Below are positions 57,453 through 64,000 of a stretch of DNA of 64,000 bases, piece after piece (position 1 is the first letter of the stretch; every line of letters begins with the position of its first letter). The notes below the pieces were generated by a model. That model was not told the DNA's origin, made no database searches, and worked only from the letters and a program-made list of their open reading frames with translations. This DNA comes from DAOUBP01 sp034432655 (GTDB taxonomy: Bacteria; Chloroflexota; Anaerolineae; CG2-30-64-16): assembly GCA_034432655.1 (NCBI GenBank), contig DAOUBP010000021.1:21122-85121 (forward strand), in the 5' to 3' direction. The translations under genes and the position numbers were made by a program.

Positions 57453-58484
57453 ATGAACACGCGAACCCAACCGGCTGCCCGGCGCAGCGACGTGCTGGCC
57501 CTGTGGGGCGGCATTATTTTCAGCTTCGTCTTCACCGGCGTCATCTGGCTGGCGGGACGCTGGCTGGCGGACGTCCCCCACTACCCCGATTTCGGGCCGT
57601 CGTGGTACTACTGGCGGCTGATGGAAACCACCCCCTGGGCGCGCATCACGGCCTGGGGCTTTTACCTGCTGCACCAGTTCGCGGCCTGGGGACTCATCTA
57701 TTACGCCCAGACCCGCGTCAAAAAGTTCACGCCGGGCCTGCAGAAGATCAACATCATCGCCCTGGCCGGCAGCGCCTTCTTCATCCTGCTGCACTTCGCG
57801 CAGACGCACATCTGGTATGGTGGGCTGGCCGAGGATGTCTCCATCTGGAGCTCGCAGGCCTCGGTGGTCATCATGCTGGTGCTGATCCTGCTGATGGAGA
57901 ACCAGCGCCGCGGCCTGTTTTTCGGCAAAAAAGCGCCGATCTCACGGGATATCGTCGGTTTTGTGCGCCGTAACCACGGCTACATATTCTCGTGGGCTGT
58001 CATCTATACTTTCTGGTATCACCCGATGGAGAACACCAGCGGGCATCTGATCGGCTTCCTGTACATGTTCTTCCTGATGGTACAGGGCGCGCTGCTTTAC
58101 ACCCGCGTCCACCTGAACCGGGTCTGGACGACAGCGCTAGAGGTGATGGTGCTGGCGCACGGCACGCTGGTGGCCGTGATGCAGGGCAACGGCCTGTGGC
58201 CGATGTTCTTCTTCGGCTTCGCCGGCATCTTTGTGATCACGCAGATGCACGGGTTGGGGCTGCCTAAGTGGGCCAAGTGGCTGATCCTGGCGGTCTTCAT
58301 CGCCCTGACGCTGGTGGTTTACAACGGCCAGTGGGTCCGGCTAAACGAGATCATCCGCATCCCGTTGATCGAGTACCTGGCCGTCTTCCTCTTCGCCGGG
58401 CTGATCGGCGGCGGGCTGTGGATTGCGCGGCGGATCAGGGGCCAGGGGTCAGAGGTCAGGAGGCAGGTGTCAGGGGTCAGGTGA
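57453..58484 (+). CDS. Polytopic membrane protein of unknown function, light/B12-type promoter
   Basis: A 343-residue protein with about nine membrane helices. Histidines lie in or at the ends of several helices: LLHQF (about 73), LLHFAQTHIWYGG (about 112-118), FWYHPMENTSGH (about 193-201), MVLAHG and ITQMHG. I do not recognise the family. The His pattern is compatible with metal or haem binding. It is first in an operon with an SDR and lycopene cyclase and has a CarH-like promoter, so a carotenoid-modifying or photoprotective role is a fair guess. The last dozen residues (GSEVRRQVSGVR) are encoded by spacer-type repeat DNA. Confidence 0.75.
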   Translation: MNTRTQPAARRSDVLALWGGIIFSFVFTGVIWLAGRWLADVPHYPDFGPSWYYWRLMETTPWARITAWGFYLLHQFAAWGLIYYAQTRVKKFTPGLQKINIIALAGSAFFILLHFAQTHIWYGGLAEDVSIWSSQASVVIMLVLILLMENQRRGLFFGKKAPISRDIVGFVRRNHGYIFSWAVIYTFWYHPMENTSGHLIGFLYMFFLMVQGALLYTRVHLNRVWTTALEVMVLAHGTLVAVMQGNGLWPMFFFGFAGIFVITQMHGLGLPKWAKWLILAVFIALTLVVYNGQWVRLNEIIRIPLIEYLAVFLFAGLIGGGLWIARRIRGQGSEVRRQVSGVR

Positions 58485-58500
58485 CAGGGGTCAGAGGACA
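58436..58500. repeat. GGGGTCAGGTGTCAG-type repeat over the 3' end of the membrane protein gene
   Basis: Degenerate units of GGGGTCAG/AGGTCAG extend through the stop codon of the membrane protein gene and up to the SDR start. Confidence 0.8.
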
Positions 58501-58505
58501 GGGGC

Positions 58506-59378
58506 ATGGGACTTCTGCAAGATAAGGTGATGGTGGTTACCGGGGGTAGTCGCGGCCTGGGATTGGCGATTGCGCGGGCGGCCGCGGCTGAAGGCGCGAG
58601 AGTCGTGCTCGCTTCCCGCTCGGCCTCCGCCGTGGATGCCGCGGTCAACGGCCTGCGGGCGGCCGGTTACGAGGCGAGCGGCCTCCCCTGCGATGTGAGC
58701 GACCTGGCGCAGGTGGAGGCGCTGGCCGATTTTGCAACGCGCGCGCATGGCCGGTTCGACATCTGGGTCAACAACGCCGGCTATGCGCCGCCCTATGGCG
58801 CCACCATGCACCTGACGCCGTCTGCTTTTCTGCGCGCCGTGCAGACCAACATCGTCGGCACCTACCACGGCTCGCTGGTTGCGCTGCGCGCCTTCCTGCC
58901 GGCCGGTCGCGGCAAGCTGATCAATATCCTTGGCCGGGGCGCTGACGGACGGCCTGCGCCGCTGCAGAACGGCTATGCGGCCAGCAAGGCATGGGAACGC
59001 AGCTTCACCCAGGCGCTGGCCCGCGAATACCGGGACACCGGGGTCGGCATCTTCGGCTTCAACCCCGGCATGATGCGCACCGACTTCCTGACCGATCTGC
59101 AGGCCGTCTCGGGATACGAGGGCCGGCTGAAGGCCATGCCGACCATCATCCGCATGTGGGCCAGCGAGCCGGATGGCCCGGCCCGACGGGTGGTATGGCT
59201 GGCATCGAGCGCCACGGACGGCAAAACCGGGTTGCTGCTGGACTACATGGGGCCGGTCCAGATGCTCGGCGGCGCGCTGCGCGAGGGCCTGCGCTGGCTG
59301 CTCCGTCGCCCCGCGCCGCCGGTGGATGTGAAAGTGGCGCTGATCCCGGCCGCGCTGCCGCTGATGAGGAGACGGTGA
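58506..59378 (+). CDS. Short-chain dehydrogenase/reductase in carotenoid operon
   Basis: A 290-residue classical SDR: VMVVTGGSRGLGLAIARAAA cofactor site, NNAGYAP, INILGRGAD at the serine position (the usual catalytic Ser is not obvious), and YAASKAW (Tyr/Lys). It lies 21 bp after the membrane protein gene and before lycopene cyclase, so oxidation of a hydroxycarotenoid or apocarotenal/retinal is a plausible role, unproven. Confidence 0.85.
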   Translation: MGLLQDKVMVVTGGSRGLGLAIARAAAAEGARVVLASRSASAVDAAVNGLRAAGYEASGLPCDVSDLAQVEALADFATRAHGRFDIWVNNAGYAPPYGATMHLTPSAFLRAVQTNIVGTYHGSLVALRAFLPAGRGKLINILGRGADGRPAPLQNGYAASKAWERSFTQALAREYRDTGVGIFGFNPGMMRTDFLTDLQAVSGYEGRLKAMPTIIRMWASEPDGPARRVVWLASSATDGKTGLLLDYMGPVQMLGGALREGLRWLLRRPAPPVDVKVALIPAALPLMRRR

Positions 59379-59388
59379 CCTGGCAGAT

Positions 59389-59440
59389 GGGTAGATGTAC
59401 CAATCTACCAGTCTACCAATTTACCAACGGACCAACACAC
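59389..59440. repeat. GGTAGAT/ATCTACC palindromic repeat, copy 3
   Basis: GGTAGATGTACC leads into ACCAATCTACCAGTCTACC units, the complement of the 12220 and 19838 family, directly before the lycopene cyclase start. Confidence 0.85.
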
Positions 59441-59441
59441 C

Positions 59442-60236
59442 ATGACTTACTTCAACTTTCTGCTCCTCTTCATCGGCATCCCGCTGCTCATCCTGGCCGT
59501 GCTGACCTGGTGGGATGCGCGCCGCGGCCGGCGGTTGCCACCGTCGCTCAGCCAGTTGCCGGGCTGGCTGCTCATCGGCGCGTTGGTGGTCGCGGCCGTG
59601 GTCTGGACCACGCCGTGGGACAACTACCTGGTGGCCACCGGCGTGTGGTACTACGACCCACGGCTGGTGTCCGGCATCGTGCTGGGGTGGGTGCCCATCG
59701 AGGAATACACCTTCTTCGTGGTGCAGACGGTGCTCACCGGGCTGTGGGTGCTGTGGTTGGGCCGCCACGTCCGGCCGGCTGCCTGGCCGGCGCCCAAACA
59801 GCCCCGGTTCAACCGCGTCGCGACGGCGGTGATTGCCTTGATCTGGCTGGCTGCGGTCGCCCTATTCCTGTCGGGCTGGAGGCCGGGCACCTATTTCGGC
59901 CTGCAGTTCGGCTGGCTGTTGCTGCCGGTCATCCCGCAGCTGCTGCTGGGCGCAGACGTGCTCTGGCACCAACGTCGCGTCGTGATCCCTGGTATCGTCG
60001 TGCCGTGGCTCTACCTGTCCGCGGCCGATTTCCTGGCCATCGGTTCCGGCACCTGGACCATTGACCCGGCACAGTCTACCGGCATCCTGATCGGCGGCGT
60101 ACTGCCGATTGAGGAATCCACTTTCTTCCTGCTCACCAACATGCTGATCGTCTTCGGGCTGGTGCTCTTCCTGGGCACGGACAATGCGACGGTGAAGGGG
60201 TGGGTTGGCAAAGTGGTAGACAGGGAAACAGGGTGA
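59442..60236 (+). CDS. Lycopene cyclase, fused CrtYc-CrtYd type
   Basis: A 264-residue protein with six or seven membrane helices in two similar halves. Each half has the lycopene-cyclase-domain motif: WVPIEEYTFFVVQTVLTG near 83 and LPIEESTFFLLTNMLI near 223, with D/E residues thought to act as acid. This is the heterodimeric CrtYc/CrtYd type of actinobacteria as a single chain. It forms beta- or epsilon-rings on lycopene, so ringed carotenoids, and hence possible retinal precursors, are expected. It is third in the operon driven by the 57.4-kb promoter. Confidence 0.9.
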   Translation: MTYFNFLLLFIGIPLLILAVLTWWDARRGRRLPPSLSQLPGWLLIGALVVAAVVWTTPWDNYLVATGVWYYDPRLVSGIVLGWVPIEEYTFFVVQTVLTGLWVLWLGRHVRPAAWPAPKQPRFNRVATAVIALIWLAAVALFLSGWRPGTYFGLQFGWLLLPVIPQLLLGADVLWHQRRVVIPGIVVPWLYLSAADFLAIGSGTWTIDPAQSTGILIGGVLPIEESTFFLLTNMLIVFGLVLFLGTDNATVKGWVGKVVDRETG

Positions 60237-60239
60237 ACA

Positions 60240-60352
60240 AAGTAGATGAGGGAAACAGGGAAACAAAGAAAACAAGGCGTCTTTTGAGCCGCAAAGAATC
60301 CGCAATACGCAGTACGCAATACGGAGTACGCAATACGCAATACGCAATCACG
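60240..60352. repeat. GGGAAACA tract and GTACGCAATACGC tract
   Basis: 60240-60290 has GAGGGAAACAGGGAAACA units. 60297-60351 has CAATACGCAGTACGCAATACGG units of the family seen at 10541 and 54884. Confidence 0.85.
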
Positions 60353-60365
60353 CAATCGAGGTCTT

Positions 60366-61652
60366 ATGCAACGTTCACGTCTTCTCAACATCTTTCTGGT
60401 TGTGTTCATTGACCTGCTCGGCTTCGGGCTGATCCTGCCGCTCCTGCCCTATTACGCCGGGCAATACGGGGCCAGCAATTTTCTGATCGGCCTGCTGGTG
60501 GCTTCATACGCGGCCGCGCAATTCGTCGGCGCGCCGCTGATGGGCCGGTTGTCCGACCGCTACGGCCGCCGGCTGATCCTGGTGCTGAGCATCGGCGGCA
60601 CGGCGCTGGGCTTCCTGTTGCTGGGGATGGCAGACCCACTGGGCAGGATGCTCTCGTCGTTCGTCCTGAACAATCCCACCCCTGAGCAGTTGCTGGCGCT
60701 ACAGAACGGCGCCATCTTGGGCGTGATGTTCATCTCGCGCATGCTCAGCGGCCTGACGGGCGGCAACATCACCGTGGCCCAAGCCTACATCGCCGACGTG
60801 ACCGACGCGCAGAACCGGGCCAAGGGACTGGGTCTGATCGGCGCCGCGTTCGGGCTGGGCTTCATCCTGGGCCCGGCTATCGGCGGCTTTCTCAGCCGCT
60901 GGGGCTATGCGGTGCCCGCGTTGGCAGCGGCCGGGCTGGCAACCCTCAACCTGCTGGGCGTCCTCGCGTTCCTGCCCGAATCGCTGACCGAGGAGCGCAA
61001 GGCGGAGCTGGCCCGCGAAAAGAAACGGGCCCTGATCAGCATTCCCGCCATGATCGAAGAGCTCAGCAAGCCGCGGGTGGGCCCGCTGGTCACCATCCGC
61101 CTGTTCTATGCGCTGGCCTCCGCATTGTTCCAGACCATGTTCACGCTGTGGGCCAGGGACCGCCTGGGGCTGAACGCACAGACCACTTCTTACTTGCTGG
61201 CCTATGTCGGCCTCCTGTCGGTGATCGTGCAGGGCGGCCTGATCGGCCAGCTCACCAAGCGTTTCAGCGAGCCTAAGTTGATCGCCTGGGGGGCGCTGAT
61301 CCAGGGTGTTTCGTTGCTGGCATGGGCTTTCACCCCCAGCGTGCCCGTCCTGATGCTGGTTATGATCCCGACAGCGTTTTCGACCGGCGTGCTCAACACC
61401 GTCATTAACAGCGCCATCACCCGCGCGGTGCCGCCGCATGAGGTGGGCGGCGCGCTGGGCATCGCCGGCGCGTTCGAGAGCCTTTCACGGATCATCTCCC
61501 CTTCGGTGGGCGGCTGGCTGTTGGGTGCTCTCGGCACGTGGGCACCGGGCGTTGTGGCCGCCGCGATCATGAGCGGTGTCACCGTGTTCGCCTGGCAACG
61601 GCTGGTTTTTCATCCTGATCCGGCACTGCCTGCGCCTGTGCGGCCCGGGTGA
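60366..61652 (+). CDS. MFS drug-efflux-type transporter (TetA-like)
   Basis: A 428-residue carrier with 12 predicted helices and the A-motif GRLSDRYGRRLILVLS after helix 2, plus a motif C-like GAAFGLGFILGPAIGGFLS in helix 5 that marks drug:H+ antiporters of the 12-14 helix group. Substrate unknown. It may be transcribed with the small DUF3592 gene after it. Confidence 0.88.
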   Translation: MQRSRLLNIFLVVFIDLLGFGLILPLLPYYAGQYGASNFLIGLLVASYAAAQFVGAPLMGRLSDRYGRRLILVLSIGGTALGFLLLGMADPLGRMLSSFVLNNPTPEQLLALQNGAILGVMFISRMLSGLTGGNITVAQAYIADVTDAQNRAKGLGLIGAAFGLGFILGPAIGGFLSRWGYAVPALAAAGLATLNLLGVLAFLPESLTEERKAELAREKKRALISIPAMIEELSKPRVGPLVTIRLFYALASALFQTMFTLWARDRLGLNAQTTSYLLAYVGLLSVIVQGGLIGQLTKRFSEPKLIAWGALIQGVSLLAWAFTPSVPVLMLVMIPTAFSTGVLNTVINSAITRAVPPHEVGGALGIAGAFESLSRIISPSVGGWLLGALGTWAPGVVAAAIMSGVTVFAWQRLVFHPDPALPAPVRPG

Positions 61653-61671
61653 ACAAGGGACGGTTTGTAAC

Positions 61672-61980
61672 ATGCGCGGCGACCGCTCCTCAACCTTGCC
61701 AGTGCTCATCATCGGGGTTTTTACGGCTGTTGCCATCCTGATGGCTGTGCTGGCTGCAGGTTCGACGCTCGGCGCCGCGCGTGCCCTGGCGCGGGAGATC
61801 ACGGCGCCGGGCTCGGTGGTTGACTTTGCCATCCGCCAGGCGGCGGACGGCACGTTGTATTACCGCCCTGTGGTGACCTTCCCTGCGTCGGATGGCAGCC
61901 GGCGCACGCTGACGCTGGCGGAAGAAAGCAGCGACCCGGCCTACGCAGTTGATCAGCATCTACCTTTCATGTTAGAATAA
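61672..61980 (+). CDS. DUF3592-like small membrane protein, short C terminus
   Basis: A 102-residue protein with one N-terminal helix (about 9-31), then ARALAREITAPGSVVDFAIR and YYRPVVTFPASDGSRRTL, the DUF3592 pattern. The usual second membrane helix is missing: the frame stops soon after AYAVDQHLPFMLE, where family members continue, so it looks C-terminally truncated. The ATG follows GGGACGG weakly. Confidence 0.6.
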   Translation: MRGDRSSTLPVLIIGVFTAVAILMAVLAAGSTLGAARALAREITAPGSVVDFAIRQAADGTLYYRPVVTFPASDGSRRTLTLAEESSDPAYAVDQHLPFMLE

Positions 61981-61999
61981 GCCCAGAGGATATTTTCAC

Positions 62000-62752
62000 A
62001 TGCGCATCATCAAACGGGTTCTCCTGGTGCTATTGCTGGTGCTCCTCCTGGCCGTTGCCGGCTTCACAGCGTGGGCCTACACCCCACTCGGCCCCATGCC
62101 CGAGGCGTTGGCTGCGCTCCAGTCCGATGCGGCAGTCCAGGTCACGACCTCCCCCTGGCTGACTTTTGCCCCAGTTGGGCGCCAGCCCACCACCGGCTTC
62201 ATTTTCTACCCCGGCGGCCGCGTCGATGCGCGTTCTTACGCCCCGGCCGCGCGCGCCATCGCCGAGCAGGGCTATCTGGCCGTGATCGTGCCGATGCCGT
62301 TCAACCTGGCGGTGACGAACGCCGCCGCGGCCGACAAAGTGATCGCCGCCCATCCCGAGATCGTGCGCTGGGCCATCGGCGGGCATTCGCTGGGCGGCGC
62401 GATGGCGGCCAATTACGTCTACACCCACCCCGATGCAGTGCAGGGGCTGGTCCTGTGGGCGGCTTATCCGGCGGGCAACAACAGCCTGGCCGGCCGGCGG
62501 CTGCCTGTTGTCTCGATCTACGCGACCGCCGACGGCCTGGCTACGGAGGAGAAGATCGCAGCGTCGCGGCCGCTGCTGCCAGCCGAGACGCGCTTCCTGG
62601 CCATCGAGGGCGGCAACCACGCCGGATTCGGCTGGTACGGCCCGCAAAGCGGCGACGGCCAGGCGATGATCACCCGGGCTGAACAGCAGGCCCAGGTGGT
62701 AGGTGCAACGGTGCAGCTGTTGGGCGCCCTGGATGGGACCGCCGGTGACTGA
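62000..62752 (+). CDS. Exported alpha/beta hydrolase
   Basis: A 250-residue protein with a signal/anchor helix (about 6-26) and an alpha/beta hydrolase domain: GFIFYPGGRVDARSYAPAAR, nucleophile in GGHSLGGAM, acid in YATADGLA and base in GGNHAGFGWYG. The family is the alpha/beta-hydrolase type whose members are often annotated as dienelactone-hydrolase-like. GAGGA precedes the ATG. Substrate unknown. Confidence 0.85.
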   Translation: MRIIKRVLLVLLLVLLLAVAGFTAWAYTPLGPMPEALAALQSDAAVQVTTSPWLTFAPVGRQPTTGFIFYPGGRVDARSYAPAARAIAEQGYLAVIVPMPFNLAVTNAAAADKVIAAHPEIVRWAIGGHSLGGAMAANYVYTHPDAVQGLVLWAAYPAGNNSLAGRRLPVVSIYATADGLATEEKIAASRPLLPAETRFLAIEGGNHAGFGWYGPQSGDGQAMITRAEQQAQVVGATVQLLGALDGTAGD

Positions 62753-62825
62753 AGCCACAGCAGCTGGACTTTAACGGAGCAACCGCACGCGGCACAAGGT
62801 TCTCGGGAGAAAAACGTTATCTTGA

Positions 62826-63539
62826 ATGTGTGATACCGCCGACGCCTGGAACAACCTGACGACCGAAATAGTATCTTGCCGACGTTGCCTGCGGCTGGTC
62901 GCCTGGCGCGAGGAAGTGGCGCAGGTCAAGCGCCGCGCCTATCGCGATGAGGCCTATTGGGGCAGGCCTGTCCCTGGCTTCGGCGACCCTGCTGCGCGCG
63001 TCCTGATCGTGGGCCTTGCGCCGGGCGCGCACGGCGCGAACCGCACCGGCCGTATGTTCACCGGCGACAGCTCCGGCGACTTCCTGTACGCCGCGCTGCA
63101 CCGGGCCGGGTTCGCCAGCCAGCCGACCTCCCGGCATCGTGACGATGGCCTGACGCTGCGCGACGCATACATCACGGCCGCGTGCCGTTGCGTGCCGCCG
63201 GACAACAAGCCGACGGCTGCAGAGCTGGCTGCATGCCAGCCTTTCTTGGAACGGGAAATCGCCCTGCTGCCGAATATCAGGGTCGTGGTCGCGCTGGGCC
63301 GCATCGCGTTCGAGGCGGTGGTACGTATCTATGGCGGGGGCCGGTCGGGCTGCTCAACCATATCCGGCCTGCCCCCGCCGATTTTTACCCACAATGCAGC
63401 GATCGCACTTGGCCCCGGCCGGCCTACGCTGATCGCCTCCTACCACCCCTCCCGCCAGAACACGCAAACCGGCCGGCTGACGGCGGAGATGTTCGACGCA
63501 GTGTGGGCCCAGGTGCGCGCCAGGCTGGACAAGGAATAG
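62826..63539 (+). CDS. udgB: Family 5 uracil-DNA glycosylase
   Basis: A 237-residue FeS uracil-DNA glycosylase that removes uracil and other deaminated bases. Family 5 motifs are GLAPGAHGANRTGRMFTG (motif A) and SYHPSRQNTQTGRLT (motif B). C18 and C21, with C-rich ITAACRCVPPDNKPT and LAACQPF, are placed for the 4Fe-4S cluster. A good Shine-Dalgarno sequence is not obvious before the ATG. Confidence 0.92.
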   Translation: MCDTADAWNNLTTEIVSCRRCLRLVAWREEVAQVKRRAYRDEAYWGRPVPGFGDPAARVLIVGLAPGAHGANRTGRMFTGDSSGDFLYAALHRAGFASQPTSRHRDDGLTLRDAYITAACRCVPPDNKPTAAELAACQPFLEREIALLPNIRVVVALGRIAFEAVVRIYGGGRSGCSTISGLPPPIFTHNAAIALGPGRPTLIASYHPSRQNTQTGRLTAEMFDAVWAQVRARLDKE

Positions 63540-63697
63540 GAGAATCGTCCCATCGTCTAAAGCGCGCAATATGCGCCTTAATCTGTGTAGCTTATCTGTG
63601 CAGCCTGATTCAGGTAGTCTTTTCGGACATATGTAGCCCTGACTGTCCGATTGATCCTTGCCAGCATGATCAAACAACTGTCTTTTGGAGGCGACCG

Positions 63698-64000
63698 ATG
63701 AATGCAACCCGATTTCGAACCTGGCCCCGACTTTTCCGCGTCCTAATTCTGCTCATAATCGTCACCATTGCCCTGCCCGGCACTCTCACCCCTGCCCTGG
63801 CCGACGGCATTCGCGACGGCGTCATTGACACCCCCTACGGCGCCACCCGTGCCATTGACGGGGCCGGCAACGACGACCCCAACGGCGACTCCGAGGTGTG
63901 TCCCATCGGCGACGCCAACCGCGGCAACCTGATGGAGCTGCACGCCTATTTCGCTGCGATAGACCCCCCATTCGAAGCCTGGCAGTTCGCCTTCGTGGTG
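63698..64000 (+). CDS. Secreted protein, 3' end cut by window
   Basis: An open frame of 101 codons runs off the window end. It starts at ATG 63698 after TTGGAGGCGACCG and encodes a signal peptide (about 1-36, hydrophobic VLILLIIVTIALPGTL, then PALA-DG) followed by an extracellular-looking segment, DGVIDTPYGATRAIDGAGND. No domain can be named from the fragment. The preceding 158 bp show no gene. Confidence 0.7.
   Translation, partial: MNATRFRTWPRLFRVLILLIIVTIALPGTLTPALADGIRDGVIDTPYGATRAIDGAGNDDPNGDSEVCPIGDANRGNLMELHAYFAAIDPPFEAWQFAFVV

Overview
The window is 64 kb of GC-rich bacterial DNA (start to end all one style, so probably chromosomal) that best fits a member of the Chloroflexota: a CruF/CruG-type carotenoid branch, a split propionyl-CoA carboxylase, methylmalonyl-CoA mutase without an attached B12 domain, a two-domain CrtYcd-type lycopene cyclase, FeS-type photolyase and family 5 uracil-DNA glycosylase occur together, and most intergenic spacers are filled with short tandem or palindromic repeats. 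The phylum is an inference; no rRNA or tRNA gene was seen.

Layout. 0-10 kb: secreted NEW3-like protein, a duplicated DUF4405 haem-type membrane protein with a partner, panB with an unrecognised gene, a YgiT/DUF4258 toxin-antitoxin pair whose toxin is frameshifted, an ATP-grasp ligase, a thioesterase, an alcohol dehydrogenase, a hydrolase and a Lit-like membrane protein. 10-20.4 kb: a nearly complete propionyl-CoA to succinyl-CoA route (carboxyltransferase, biotin carboxylase, biotin carrier, B12-activation-like protein, mutase large subunit, epimerase) plus an SLC13 carrier, a fatty-acid hydroxylase and thioesterases. 20.5-24.6 kb: an MFS carrier, a PerR/Fur regulator with an excellent promoter/operator, and katG ending in a textbook terminator.

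24.6-63.5 kb is dominated by light, carotenoids and oxidative stress. crtI-crtB-photolyase form one operon. A second block (cruF-plsY-cruG plus a CrtI paralogue) and a CrtD-like gene point to a hydroxylated, glycosylated, possibly acylated carotenoid of the myxol type. A third operon (crtB-crtI-carotenoid cleavage oxygenase) is translationally fused to a MacB-type ABC exporter. A fourth contains an unknown polytopic membrane protein, an SDR and lycopene cyclase. Three promoters (41.5, 44.2 and 57.4 kb) share the same architecture: tandem 11-bp direct repeats, core A/G-C-A, in the same register over a consensus -35 TTGACA with 17 bp to the -10. This is the arrangement known for CarH/LitR, the adenosylcobalamin-dependent light sensor, so these genes may form a B12/light regulon. 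The regulator itself is not in the window.

The gene downstream of the 41.5-kb promoter hydrolase encodes a peroxiredoxin whose reading frame is interrupted by one TGA exactly at the first position of the CxxC active site (UPFC), followed by a small hairpin with G in the loop: a probable selenocysteine protein that standard gene callers would truncate.

Other points: remnants of a V-type ATPase B-D gene pair, a peptidase S51-like protein with a CysRS-like tail, a tandem nitroreductase whose linker is made of intergenic repeat sequence, and many dispersed repeat families.
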